Part shown: piece by piece, positions 50,234 to 59,593 of the stretch | Position numbering within the stretch: position 1 is the first letter of the stretch | How the letters are laid out: each line of letters starts with the position of its first letter | NCBI RefSeq assembly: GCF_011065935.2 | Contig: NZ_JAAMNH020000001.1 | Coordinates: 2,625,001 to 2,689,000 of the forward strand | DNA from: Clostridium estertheticum | Lineage (GTDB): Bacteria > Bacillota > Clostridia > Clostridiales > Clostridiaceae | Direction: 5' to 3' | Length of the DNA stretch: 64,000 bases | Position numbers and translations under genes: made by a program | The notes under the pieces: generated by a model | Seen by the model: the letters and a program-made list of their open reading frames with translations, nothing else | Told to the model about the DNA's origin: nothing | Databases searched by the model: none

Positions 50234-51085
50234 TTGGACTTTAGGGACTTTAATATTACAATTGTAGGCCTAGGACTTATAGGGGGATCATTTGCTATGG
50301 CACTAAAAGAATTAACGCCTAAAAATCTTTGGGCTATTGACATTGATAGTGCTGTTTTAGAAACAGCAGAGAAAATGAATATTATTGATAAGGGATATAT
50401 AAGTCCAGAAATACCACTTATGAATTCGGACATTGTGATACTTGCCATTTATCCTCAAAAAACTATTGATTTTGTGAAAAACAATATGAAGTTCTTTAAA
50501 AGTGAAGCAGTTATTACAGACACTGCAGGCATTAAGAGTGATTTACTAAGTGAAATTATGCCTATACTTCGAGAGGATCTAGATTTTATAGGTGGTCACC
50601 CTATGGCAGGAAAAGAAGAATCTGGTTTAAAGGCGGCCAATGTTGATATGTTTAAACATGCTAATTATATTTTAACCCCAATAGATAGCAACATGGAGAA
50701 AAATATAAACTTAGTAGGGGATCTAGCTAGGAATATGGGCTGCAAAAGGGTGGTCCGCCTTACTCCAGTGGAGCATGATGATATAATAGCTTACACAAGC
50801 CAATTGCCTCATGTTATAGCAGTTTCCTTAATAGATTGTAATAATTCAATTATGGAAATATCGAAGTTCGTTGGAGAAGGTTTTAAGGATACAACTAGAG
50901 TCGCTACTGTAAATGAGGAATTGTGGCCTGAATTACTATTGTATAATAAAGAGAATATAATTAATAAAATACAAGACTTTGAAAATAATATAAAAGAGAT
51001 AAAAGATGCAATAATTAAAGGCGATGAAGCTTTTCTAAAGAATAGGTTTCAGCGTGCAACCAATAAGAGAAAGGAGCTAGGCTAA
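50234..51085 (+). CDS. tyrA: Prephenate dehydrogenase
   Basis: Oxidative decarboxylation of prephenate to 4-hydroxyphenylpyruvate for tyrosine. 283 residues: Rossmann domain ITIVGLGLIGGSFAMAL, then the helical dimerisation domain with GGHPMAGKEESGLKAA and a catalytic His region TPVEHDDIIAYTSQLPHVI. No C-terminal ACT domain is present. TTG 50234 is favoured because GAGGTGG ends 8 bases before it; GTG 50222 would overlap that site. Starts within 15 bases of the aroF stop. Confidence 0.93.
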   Translation: MDFRDFNITIVGLGLIGGSFAMALKELTPKNLWAIDIDSAVLETAEKMNIIDKGYISPEIPLMNSDIVILAIYPQKTIDFVKNNMKFFKSEAVITDTAGIKSDLLSEIMPILREDLDFIGGHPMAGKEESGLKAANVDMFKHANYILTPIDSNMEKNINLVGDLARNMGCKRVVRLTPVEHDDIIAYTSQLPHVIAVSLIDCNNSIMEISKFVGEGFKDTTRVATVNEELWPELLLYNKENIINKIQDFENNIKEIKDAIIKGDEAFLKNRFQRATNKRKELG

Positions 51086-51086
51086 G

Positions 51087-52160
51087 ATGTATAGTATAGA
51101 AATTAAAGCTTCGGGCGGAAGCTATCCAATATACATTAAGAACGGATTACTAGGTGAAATTGGTAGTGAAGTTAAAAAGATATATAAAGGAAGAAAAGTA
51201 GCTATAGTAACTGATTCTAATGTTAATAAATTTTACGGAGAAAAGGCTATTAGCTCATTAAAATCGGAAGGTTTTGAGACTTTTAAAATTGTGGTGAAAG
51301 CTGGGGAAGAAAGCAAATCCTTTGAAACTCTTTTGCAGGTATATGACAAACTTTTAGATTTTAAGATAAATAGAGGAGATATTATAATTGCCTTAGGTGG
51401 TGGAGTTGTAGGAGATATGACTGGTTTCGCAGCCGCAACCTTTTTAAGAGGGATTGACTTTATACAAATTCCAACTACGCTACTGGCGCAAGTGGATAGT
51501 AGCGTGGGTGGTAAGGTGGCAGTAGACTTACCTCGCGGCAAGAATCTTGTAGGGTGTTTTTACAATCCCAAGGCAGTTTTTATTGATCCATTCTTGCTTA
51601 AAACACTTAGTGATAAGTTTGTATGTGACGGAATGGGTGAAGTTATAAAATATGGTGCAATTAAAGATAAAGGGTTATTTTATAAATTAATGGAGTATGA
51701 AAATAGTGAAGCTATTTTAAAAGATATAGATAAAATCATTTATACTTGTTGTAGCATTAAAGCGGGTATTGTTGAAAGAGACGAGAGGGAAACTGGGGAA
51801 AGAATGTTACTAAACTTTGGTCATACCATAGGTCATGCAATTGAACAATTTTTTAATTTTAAAGAGTACTCTCATGGAGAAGCGGTGTCAATGGGAATGT
51901 ATGCTATAACAAAAATAGGCGAAGAACTAGGAATGACTAAAATTGGAACATCAAGTACTATAAAAGATATCTTAATTAAGTATAATTTACCTTGGACCTT
52001 GCCTGAAATAAAAACTGAGGCTATAATTGAAACTATTAGTCATGATAAGAAAAACATTGGTGACTTTATGAATTTTATATTAATAGAGTCCATTGGAAAT
52101 AGCTTTATTGGTAAAATTGAGGAAGCTAAGATTGTGGATTATTTACAAAAAAAATCATAA
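51087..52160 (+). CDS. aroB: 3-dehydroquinate synthase
   Basis: 357-residue NAD- and metal-dependent cyclase. NAD-binding ALGGGVVGDMTGFAAATFLRG, TLLAQVDSSVGGKVAVD, the metal Glu region GMGEVIKYG and the two metal His in NFGHTIGHAIEQ and YSHGEAVSMGM are all present. It begins one base after the tyrA stop, consistent with translational coupling (AAGGAG upstream within tyrA). Confidence 0.95.
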   Translation: MYSIEIKASGGSYPIYIKNGLLGEIGSEVKKIYKGRKVAIVTDSNVNKFYGEKAISSLKSEGFETFKIVVKAGEESKSFETLLQVYDKLLDFKINRGDIIIALGGGVVGDMTGFAAATFLRGIDFIQIPTTLLAQVDSSVGGKVAVDLPRGKNLVGCFYNPKAVFIDPFLLKTLSDKFVCDGMGEVIKYGAIKDKGLFYKLMEYENSEAILKDIDKIIYTCCSIKAGIVERDERETGERMLLNFGHTIGHAIEQFFNFKEYSHGEAVSMGMYAITKIGEELGMTKIGTSSTIKDILIKYNLPWTLPEIKTEAIIETISHDKKNIGDFMNFILIESIGNSFIGKIEEAKIVDYLQKKS

Positions 52161-52193
52161 ATAAATTATTCTATAGAATTGAGGTTAGTAGCT

Positions 52194-53531
52194 ATGAAAT
52201 CAGTTATGATTCAGCCATTTTCTTTAAATGGAAAAGTGAAAATTCCACCTTCGAAATCCTTATGTCATAGAGCAATTATAGCCGCCGCATTGAGCCAGGG
52301 GGAATGCCAGATCCAAAATGTTAATATGTCTGAGGATATAATAGCTACCTGTGAAATCATGGAAAAACTTGGAGCAAAAATTGAAAAAAATCCAAACAGT
52401 CTTCACATAAATGGAGAAGGCTTGTATGATTTTTTTCACAAAGGGATTGTTAATAATAAAATTGAAAATAACAACTCAGAAAACAATGAAGCTGCTAGCA
52501 TTGAGTTAGAATGCAATGAAAGCGGATCAACCTTACGTTTCCTGATCCCAATAGCCATGCACAGGGTCGAAAAAATAGTTTTTAAAGGTAGAGGGAAGCT
52601 AGTAGAAAGAACACTTAAACCTTATTATGAAATCTTTGATAAGCAGAACATAAAGTACACAACAGATAGAGGTTTTCTTCCACTAACAATAGATGGTGGA
52701 TTTAAACCTGGAATTTTCGAACTTCGAGGAGATGTAAGCTCTCAATTTATTACTGGTCTTCTTTATGCACTGCCACTATTAAATGGGGATTCAATAATTA
52801 AAGTTACTACTAAGATGGAATCCATTGGGTACATAGATTTAACCTTAGATGTACTTTCTAAATTTGGATTAAGCATAGAAAATAATAATTATAGAGAATT
52901 TAAAATAAGTGGAAATCAAAGTTATGAAAATAGAGATTACAGGGTTGAAGGCGATTTTTCCCAAGCAGCCTTTTACCTTGCAGCAGGTGTTTTAGGTGGA
53001 GAGGTTCAATGTGTTGATTTGAATATGGAATCACTTCAAGGAGACCGGGTAATAGTGGACATAATAAGAAATATGGGCGGAAAGATATCACTTGTGGATG
53101 GTATCTTAAAGGCCTCAAAATCAAACTTAAAGGGTACTATTATTGATGTATCACAATGCCCAGACCTCTTACCAATAGTTGCAGTGCTTGGTGCACTAAG
53201 CGCGGGAACCACAGAAATTATTAATGCCAGTAGAGCTAGAATTAAAGAATCTGATAGATTAAAAGCTATAGCAACAGAGCTAAGTAAAATTGGGGCAGAG
53301 GTTATAGAAAGAGAGGATTCACTTATGATTCATGGTAAACCATGGCTTAAGGGTGGAGTTGTAAATAGTTGGAATGACCATAGAATAGCTATGGCCATGG
53401 CAATTGCTTCAATTAAATGTACTGAAAACCTTACTATACAGGATAGCGGTGCAGTAAAAAAATCTTACCCAAATTTTTATGAGGATTTTAAGAGTCTAGG
53501 AGGGAAAATTAATGAGTGGACAATGGGGTAA
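52194..53531 (+). CDS. aroA: 3-phosphoshikimate 1-carboxyvinyltransferase (EPSP synthase)
   Basis: 445-residue EPSP synthase of the usual two-domain fold: PPSKSLCHRAIIAAALS, ECNESGSTLRFLIPIA (PEP/S3P binding), GRGKLVERTL, LRGDVSSQFITGLLYALPL, ARIKESDRLKAIATEL and NDHRIAMAMAIA. A short Asn/Glu-rich insertion (~80-102) interrupts the N-terminal domain just before the ECNESGST motif and is probably a surface loop. ATG 52194 is preferred over TTG 52179. Its end overlaps aroC by 20 bases. Confidence 0.95.
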   Translation: MKSVMIQPFSLNGKVKIPPSKSLCHRAIIAAALSQGECQIQNVNMSEDIIATCEIMEKLGAKIEKNPNSLHINGEGLYDFFHKGIVNNKIENNNSENNEAASIELECNESGSTLRFLIPIAMHRVEKIVFKGRGKLVERTLKPYYEIFDKQNIKYTTDRGFLPLTIDGGFKPGIFELRGDVSSQFITGLLYALPLLNGDSIIKVTTKMESIGYIDLTLDVLSKFGLSIENNNYREFKISGNQSYENRDYRVEGDFSQAAFYLAAGVLGGEVQCVDLNMESLQGDRVIVDIIRNMGGKISLVDGILKASKSNLKGTIIDVSQCPDLLPIVAVLGALSAGTTEIINASRARIKESDRLKAIATELSKIGAEVIEREDSLMIHGKPWLKGGVVNSWNDHRIAMAMAIASIKCTENLTIQDSGAVKKSYPNFYEDFKSLGGKINEWTMG

Positions 53532-54582
53532 AAAAGTGAAGTATTCTATTTTTGGAGAATCTCATGGAAGAGGCATAGGAATAACCATTGATGGGTTGCC
53601 CACGGGTATAAAACTTGATATGGATTTTATAAGTGATGAAATGCAAAGACGGGCTCCAGGCAGAGATGAATTTTCAACCACAAGAAGTGAAGGGGACAGG
53701 GTTGAAATTTTAAGTGGGTATTTTAATGGATATACAACAGGCACACCTCTTTGCGCAGTTATTTTTAATGAAAATCAAAATTCTATGGATTATAATAAGT
53801 TAAAAGATTTAGCAAGACCTGGTCATGCAGATTTTACAGGTAAAGTTAAGTATTCAGGCTTTAACGATTATAGAGGTGGTGGCCATTTCTCAGGAAGAAT
53901 TACAGCGCCACTTGTTTTTGCAGGTGCTGTTGCAAAACAAATCCTTGCACAAAATGGAATTCAAATTGGAAGCCATATTTTGAGTATTGCAAATATATTT
54001 GATAGTTACTTTGATGCTGTTAATTTAAAAAATCAGCTTTTAATAGATATTTTAAATAAAAACTTCCCCGTAATTGATGATATGAAAGGGAAAGAAATGA
54101 AGAGCATTATTTTAAAAGCTAAGGAAGAATCCGATTCTGTTGGAGGTATAATCGAAGCTGCCATATTAAATTTGCCTTGTGGGCTTGGAGAACCATTCTT
54201 TGATTCTATAGAGAGTAATTTAGCTCAATTACTATTTTCAGTTCCTGCAGTAAAGGGCGTAGAATTTGGTAGTGGTTTTGAAATAACAAAAGTTCCAGGA
54301 AGTCAGGCAAATGATATACCTTACATGGATAATGGTAGTGTGAAAATGAAAACTAATAATAATGGTGGAATTAATGGGGGTATTTCTAATGGGATGCCTA
54401 TAGTGTTTAGAGTCGCAATGAAACCAACACCTTCCATTACTAAGCTTCAAAATACTATTGATATGGCCACTTATGAAAATACAGAAGTATCTGTTACTGG
54501 TAGGCATGACCCTTGTATAGTTTTAAGAGCGCTGCCAGTAATTGAAGCCTGTGCTGCAATGAGCATTTTGGATTTTATATAA
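53512..54582 (+). CDS. aroC: Chorismate synthase
   Basis: 356 residues; converts EPSP to chorismate with reduced FMN. Signature stretches: FGESHGRGIGITIDGLPTG (first), RPGHADFTGKVKYSGFNDYRGGGHFSGRITAP, GGISNGMPIVFRVAMKPTPS and GRHDPCIVLRALPVIEA. Overlaps the end of aroA. A shikimate dehydrogenase gene, often next in such operons, is missing from the 59-base gap that follows. Confidence 0.96.
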   Translation: MSGQWGKKVKYSIFGESHGRGIGITIDGLPTGIKLDMDFISDEMQRRAPGRDEFSTTRSEGDRVEILSGYFNGYTTGTPLCAVIFNENQNSMDYNKLKDLARPGHADFTGKVKYSGFNDYRGGGHFSGRITAPLVFAGAVAKQILAQNGIQIGSHILSIANIFDSYFDAVNLKNQLLIDILNKNFPVIDDMKGKEMKSIILKAKEESDSVGGIIEAAILNLPCGLGEPFFDSIESNLAQLLFSVPAVKGVEFGSGFEITKVPGSQANDIPYMDNGSVKMKTNNNGGINGGISNGMPIVFRVAMKPTPSITKLQNTIDMATYENTEVSVTGRHDPCIVLRALPVIEACAAMSILDFI

Positions 54583-54641
54583 TATTACAGCTTCGTAGAA
54601 GATGAACAGCTGCGAGGGTGATGATTTAAGGATGTGATTTA

Positions 54642-55781
54642 ATGAGTAATGTAGATAATTATGATATAGTTGATTTGAGAAATCAAATTGATAAAATCGA
54701 CGCTGGACTGCTTTCACTATTTGAAAATCGCATGGAGGTAGTTCTAAAAATAGCTGAATATAAAAAGAAGAATAATATGGAAATTTTAAATGAAGCTAGA
54801 GAAGAAGCGGTTATAAAGAAGAATTTAGACCTGGTTAAAAATAGTGATTTACTTTTAGAGGTAGAAGAATTTTTTAAATCTGTTATGGAAATAAGTAGAG
54901 GGTATCAAAATAAAAATTTAAAAATTCATGAAACACTGGCTATAGATAAAAATTTAACTGTTGGATTTTATGGGGTTACAGGTTCCTTTAGCGAAGAAGC
55001 ACTAAAAGGGTATTTTGGTGAAAAAGTGGATACAAAAGCAATAAGTGAGTTTGAAGATATATTTTTAAACTTGAGATATGGGAAAATAAATTATGGTGTT
55101 ATCCCTATAGAAAATTCTTCCACAGGAGTGATATCTGAGGTATATGATCTACTTAATAAATATAACTTTTATATAATAGGGGAAAAATATCTTAAAATAA
55201 GTCAAAATCTAATGGGAATTAAAGGTTCAACCCTAGATGAAATTAAAGAAGTCTATTCTCACTCACAAGGGCTGGAGCAAAGCATGGAATTTTTAAAAGG
55301 CTATAAGAATTGGAAACTAGTCCCATTTAAGAGCACTGCAAAAAGTGCAGAGTTAGTTAAACAAAGTCAGAATAAAACCATGGCAGCCATAGCCAGTTCA
55401 AAAGCAGCAGAAATATATGGCCTCCAAATTTTGCAGAAAAATATAAATTCAAATGCAACAAACATGACTAGATTTGTTGTCATTGGCAAGGAAATGGAGA
55501 CAACGGGCGATAGTAATAAAATAAGCACAGTTTTGTCCACCACCCACAAGGCAGGTTCACTTTATAATGTTTTAAAGCATTTTGCAGAAAAAAATATAAA
55601 TCTTTTAAAAATTGAATCTAGACCAATAGTGGATAAACCTTGGGAATATTTCTTTTACATAGATTTCGAGGGTAATATAAATGAAGATAAAGTAAAGGCT
55701 TCAATTGATTTAATTAAATTGAATAGCCGTTATTTTAAGGTACTTGGCAATTACAAAAGTGCAATGGTTGATATTGAATGA
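54642..55781 (+). CDS. pheA: Chorismate mutase / prephenate dehydratase
   Basis: 379-residue bifunctional enzyme for phenylalanine. Residues ~8-90 are an AroQ-type chorismate mutase (LRNQIDKIDAGLLSLFENRM); ~105-285 the dehydratase (GVTGSFSEEALKGYFG, YGVIPIENSSTGVISEVYD, NATNMTRFVVIG); ~290-375 the ACT domain with KAGSLYNVLKHF and KIESRPIVDKPWEYFFYIDF, the Phe allosteric site. Its stop overlaps the shikimate kinase start (ATGA). Confidence 0.95.
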   Translation: MSNVDNYDIVDLRNQIDKIDAGLLSLFENRMEVVLKIAEYKKKNNMEILNEAREEAVIKKNLDLVKNSDLLLEVEEFFKSVMEISRGYQNKNLKIHETLAIDKNLTVGFYGVTGSFSEEALKGYFGEKVDTKAISEFEDIFLNLRYGKINYGVIPIENSSTGVISEVYDLLNKYNFYIIGEKYLKISQNLMGIKGSTLDEIKEVYSHSQGLEQSMEFLKGYKNWKLVPFKSTAKSAELVKQSQNKTMAAIASSKAAEIYGLQILQKNINSNATNMTRFVVIGKEMETTGDSNKISTVLSTTHKAGSLYNVLKHFAEKNINLLKIESRPIVDKPWEYFFYIDFEGNINEDKVKASIDLIKLNSRYFKVLGNYKSAMVDIE

Positions 55782-56284
55782 AGATGAAAAACATAGTTTT
55801 AATTGGGATGCCTGGTTGTGGTAAAAGTGTAATTGGGAAAATACTTGCAGAAAAACTAAAATTGACCTTCCTAGATATAGATACATATATTGAGGAAAGT
55901 ACAAAGCATACCATTACTGAAATATTTAAAAATGGTGAGGCGTTGTTTAGAGAAATAGAAGCTAAGGCAACTTTGGAAGTATCAGAAAAAGCTCCTGCGG
56001 TTATTTCAACTGGTGGTGGAGTTGTTAAAATGTATGAAAATATCATAAACCTTAAGAAAAATGGAATTATAATTTACATTAATCGCCCTATTAAAAACAT
56101 AGCAGAGGATATAGAGGTTAATACTCGCCCTTTACTTTCAAAGGACCCATCAGGGCTTTATAGATTGTTTAAGGAGAGAGGCCCCTTTTATAAAAAATAT
56201 TGTGACCATGAAATTATGAATATTAGTAATATTGAGGATGTAGTGAATAATATTATAGAGATATATGCAGAAATTAATAAATAA
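55778..56284 (+). CDS. aroK: Shikimate kinase
   Basis: 168-residue P-loop kinase: Walker A GMPGCGKSVIGK (about residues 9-20), DIDTYIEE with the shikimate-binding Asp, FREIEAKAT and STGGGVVKM for shikimate contact, and RPLLSKD in the lid. Phosphorylates shikimate at O3. ATGA overlap with pheA. Confidence 0.95.
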   Translation: MKMKNIVLIGMPGCGKSVIGKILAEKLKLTFLDIDTYIEESTKHTITEIFKNGEALFREIEAKATLEVSEKAPAVISTGGGVVKMYENIINLKKNGIIIYINRPIKNIAEDIEVNTRPLLSKDPSGLYRLFKERGPFYKKYCDHEIMNISNIEDVVNNIIEIYAEINK

Positions 56285-56295
56285 GAGGTGTGGTT

Positions 56296-56721
56296 ATGAG
56301 GGTATTAATAATTAATGGTCCAAACTTAAATTTTTTAGGAATAAGGGAAAAAAATGTCTATGGAAACACAACTTACGAAGAGATGTGCAGCTACCTCTAT
56401 AAAGAGGCTAAAAAACTTCAAATTCACATTGATATTGTTCAAAGCAATATTGAAGGCGAAATTATAAACCTAATACAAGGGGCTTATGATAAGTACGACG
56501 GAATAATCATTAATGCTGGAGCCTACACCCATTATAGTATTGCAATATTTGATGCAATAAAATCAGTTTCAATAAATACTATAGAGGTTCATCTTAGCAA
56601 TATTTATGCTAGGGAAGAATTTAGAAAAAAATCTGTAACTGCGCCAGCCTGCATCGGCCAAATTTGTGGTTTCGGTAAATATGGTTATGTTATGGCTTTA
56701 AACGCTTTACTACAAGCATAG
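56296..56721 (+). CDS. aroQ: 3-dehydroquinate dehydratase, type II
   Basis: 141-residue dodecameric type II dehydroquinase: INGPNLNFLGIREKNVYG (catalytic Arg and Tyr), QSNIEGEIINLIQGA, INAGAYTHYSIAIFDAI, EVHLSNIYAREEFRKKS and GFGKYGYVMAL. ATG 56296 has GAGGTG five bases ahead; an in-frame GTG at 56290 lies within that site. Last shikimate gene of the cluster. Confidence 0.95.
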   Translation: MRVLIINGPNLNFLGIREKNVYGNTTYEEMCSYLYKEAKKLQIHIDIVQSNIEGEIINLIQGAYDKYDGIIINAGAYTHYSIAIFDAIKSVSINTIEVHLSNIYAREEFRKKSVTAPACIGQICGFGKYGYVMALNALLQA

Positions 56722-56781
56722 TGACATTGACTAACTTCCATTCCCTGTATAGTTAAAATTTATATAAAGGAGGGAAAGCCT

Positions 56782-57642
56782 GTGGCTGATTTTTTGTTGG
56801 AGTTAGGTTTGAAGTTTCAAACCGTTAGTGTTTTAATAAGGCTGATAATAACTTTAGTACTAATAATTATGTTTCATCTAGTGAAGATTGGTATCTGCTC
56901 ATTTGTTGATAAATCAAAAATTTATTCTAATGACATAATAAAATATAAAAAGAAAACTTCCTTATTTATAAATATTTTATCAGTTATAGTGATTATACCA
57001 ATATGGATGTATGAGTCTAAGGATATACTGACTTTTTTGGGGATTTTCTCAGCAGGGCTAGCCTTTGCCTTTCGTGATGTTGTAGCTAGTTTTTTAGGTT
57101 GGTTAATAATTAACACCCAAAAGCCCTTTGCTATTGGTGATAGAATAAAAATTGGGGAAAGTCTTGGTGATGTATTAGCAGTGGACTGGTTTTACACTAC
57201 AATAATTGAAGTTATTGAAAATGACAACAAAACTTACGGACAAAGTACTGGAAGAATTACTCATATACCAAATATAAAGGTGCTAACTGAAGAACTTATA
57301 AATGAAACAAACTCTTTTCCTTTTACTTGGAATGAAATTGAAATAAACCTTACCCTTAACAGCAACTGGAAAAAAGCTAAAGATATATTATTAGCTATTG
57401 CTAATGATAAAGTAGGGGATATAGAACAAGAAGTAAAGGAGTCACTAAGTATAGCCTCAAAAACTCTTCCAATTTATTACGAGAACCTTTCGCACACAAT
57501 ATATACCTCTATGAAATCTGGAAGAATATGTTTAAGCTTAAGGTTTATATGCAAGGCACGAAATTTTAGAAATTTAGAACATGTTCTAGTGGAGGATATT
57601 TTAGAAGAGTTTTCTAAACAAGAGGATATAGAATTATTATAA
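56782..57642 (+). CDS. MscS-family mechanosensitive channel-like protein
   Basis: 286 residues with three N-terminal hydrophobic segments (~15-36, ~60-78, ~84-112). The pore-lining helix is FSAGLAFAFRDVVASFLGWLI, followed by INTQKPFAIGDRIKIGESLGDV, the MscS beta domain, and a C-terminal alpha/beta domain. Predicted small-conductance channel for osmotic release. GTG start with AAGGAGGG upstream. It lies 60 bases after aroQ and may be cotranscribed by read-through, but has no link to the pathway. Confidence 0.88.
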   Translation: MADFLLELGLKFQTVSVLIRLIITLVLIIMFHLVKIGICSFVDKSKIYSNDIIKYKKKTSLFINILSVIVIIPIWMYESKDILTFLGIFSAGLAFAFRDVVASFLGWLIINTQKPFAIGDRIKIGESLGDVLAVDWFYTTIIEVIENDNKTYGQSTGRITHIPNIKVLTEELINETNSFPFTWNEIEINLTLNSNWKKAKDILLAIANDKVGDIEQEVKESLSIASKTLPIYYENLSHTIYTSMKSGRICLSLRFICKARNFRNLEHVLVEDILEEFSKQEDIELL

Positions 57643-57723
57643 TTAAAGGTCAGTGGCACTATTTTGCTACAGACCTTTCTACTGTTTTGGGGTTTATCAT
57701 AAAATCCTTATACAAAAATAAAT

Positions 57724-57749
57724 TGGCTAGGATTTTAAAATCCTAACCA
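57724..57749 (-). terminator. Terminator of the pot operon
   Basis: Stem TGGcTAGGAT/ATCCTAaCCA around TTTAAA; read on the minus strand it is followed by AATTTATTTTTG, seven bases past the potCD stop. Confidence 0.75.
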
Positions 57750-57755
57750 CTTTAT

Positions 57756-59591
57756 TTATTTAACTTCAGTCCATATCTTATCTAGATCTGTTACGGAGTT
57801 TCCTATATCCTTTAGGTACTCGCCTTTTTTTACAGCTTTTTCTGGTGGATAAACTGCCTTATCATCTAGTATTGCTTTATCTATATATTGATAGGCGGAG
57901 GTATTAGGATTTCCATAAGGGAAATTTCGAGAAATTTCTGCACTTATTTCTGGTTCCATTATAAAATTAATAAAAAGTTCTGCTGCTTTAATATTCTTCG
58001 CAGCTTTCGGAATTACAAGGTTGTCTTGCTGAAGGAATAGACCTTCCTGCGGTATTACATACTTTATGTTTGGATTTTCACGACTAGCCAAGTTTCCTTC
58101 TGCTCCCCAAGCAAATATTGCTTTTGATTCTCCGTTTATAAGACTTGTTTTCGGACTATCGCTATCATAAGACTTAATATTAGCCTGAAGCTTTTTTAGC
58201 TCGATTTTTGCTTTTTGAAGAGCTTCTGGACTAGTTTCATTTAGAGAATATCCTAGCTTCTTTAGGGTTATTCCAATTATAACTCTTTCATCATCAAGTA
58301 CGGTTAAAGAGTTTTTAAACTCTGGCTTCCAAAGGTCTTTGTATCCCTTTATGCTACCTTCAGGAATTTTTGAACTATCGTAGGCTATTATTCCTGCAAG
58401 CCACATGTAGGGAACACTATATTTATTACCTTTATCAAAGGGTAGATTCAAAAACTGTGCTCCAATATTGTTTAGGTTTGGTAGGCTATCTTTATGAATT
58501 TGCTGAATGAGGCCTTGTTTACTTAATATTTCAACCATAAAATCACTAGCAACTGTTACATCATAATTTCCACCACCGGCCATGAGTTTCGCTAGCATCT
58601 CTTCGTTGGAAGAAAAGGTACTATAATTTACTTTAATATTGTAGGTTTGTTCAAATTTATCAATAACCGATTGTGGTAAATATTCAGACCAGTTAAAAAC
58701 ATTTAGTACCTCCTTAGGTCCTGCATTGTTTTTGGAATAAGCAAATATTCCCCCTCCAATACTTGAGAAAACAAGGAAAATTGCTGTTAGTATAACTGCA
58801 ACCTTTTTCATATTAATATTTACATTTCTAATCAAAAGCGCAAATCCAAGTACAATAACCGTTAAAAATATTAATAAAGTTGAAAGAGCATTAATTTCAG
58901 GTGTAACACCGAATTTTACCATAGAGAAAACTTTAAGTGGTAAAGTTACACTTCCAGGTCCAGCTACAAAAAAACTAATTATTACATCATCAAGGGATAA
59001 GGTAAAGGCTAGTAGCCCACCTGCAATAACCCCTGGCATGATAATCGGCAGCGTCACATAAAAAAAGGTTTTTAAAGGGGTAGCTCCAAGATCCATTGCT
59101 ACTTCCTCAACTGATTTATCAAAGCCGTCAAGTCTTGTCTTAACCACTGCAATTACATAAGCTATGCTGAAGGTTACGTGAGCAATAATTAAAGATATCT
59201 TTCCGAGTGGAACCTTTACAATGGAAAAGAAGGCAAGGAGTGATATCCCCATAACTATTTCAGGTATGACTAATGGCACATATAGTATAGAGTCAACTAT
59301 TCTTTTTCCTTTAAATTTATACCTATACATCCCAATAGCTGCTAATGTACCTATAATTACCGAAAGTACTGTACTTATTATAGCTATAACAAAAGAGTTT
59401 TTAACAGCCTCTAAGATTCCTGCATTATGGAGAAGGCTTTGATACCATTTAAAGGTGAAACCAGTCCAAACTACATTTAGCTTTGATTGGTTAAAAGAAA
59501 ATGCTATAAGTACCATAATGGGTATATATAAAAACATAAATATCAAAAGTAAATACATAAATTTTATTAAACTTATTTTTCTGTTTTTCAC
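57756..59591 (-). CDS. potCD: Fused spermidine/putrescine permease-binding protein PotC-PotD
   Basis: 611 residues in one frame. Residues ~1-265 are a PotC-type permease with six helices and the EAA loop EVAMDLGATPLKTFFYVTLP. A further helix (~268-285) then tethers a complete PotD-type polyamine-binding domain outside the membrane (KEVLNVFNWSEYLPQSVIDK, YDVTVASDFMVEIL, SVPYMWLAGIIAYD, IFAWGAEGNLA). Such fusions recur in clostridia and lock binding protein and channel in equal numbers. GTG start with AAGGAGG ten bases upstream. Follows potB by two bases. Confidence 0.93.
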   Translation of the reverse strand: MKNRKISLIKFMYLLLIFMFLYIPIMVLIAFSFNQSKLNVVWTGFTFKWYQSLLHNAGILEAVKNSFVIAIISTVLSVIIGTLAAIGMYRYKFKGKRIVDSILYVPLVIPEIVMGISLLAFFSIVKVPLGKISLIIAHVTFSIAYVIAVVKTRLDGFDKSVEEVAMDLGATPLKTFFYVTLPIIMPGVIAGGLLAFTLSLDDVIISFFVAGPGSVTLPLKVFSMVKFGVTPEINALSTLLIFLTVIVLGFALLIRNVNINMKKVAVILTAIFLVFSSIGGGIFAYSKNNAGPKEVLNVFNWSEYLPQSVIDKFEQTYNIKVNYSTFSSNEEMLAKLMAGGGNYDVTVASDFMVEILSKQGLIQQIHKDSLPNLNNIGAQFLNLPFDKGNKYSVPYMWLAGIIAYDSSKIPEGSIKGYKDLWKPEFKNSLTVLDDERVIIGITLKKLGYSLNETSPEALQKAKIELKKLQANIKSYDSDSPKTSLINGESKAIFAWGAEGNLASRENPNIKYVIPQEGLFLQQDNLVIPKAAKNIKAAELFINFIMEPEISAEISRNFPYGNPNTSAYQYIDKAILDDKAVYPPEKAVKKGEYLKDIGNSVTDLDKIWTEVK

Positions 59592-59593
59592 CC

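Noticed and set aside
52430..52510. Frameshift or foreign insertion in aroA
   Set aside because: The Asn/Glu-rich stretch keeps frame and is followed by the normal motif; a loop insertion is sufficient.
57645..57678. Hairpin AAAGGTC/GACCTTT after the MscS-like gene
   Set aside because: Only 7 bp with bulges and no T-run; too weak to call a terminator.
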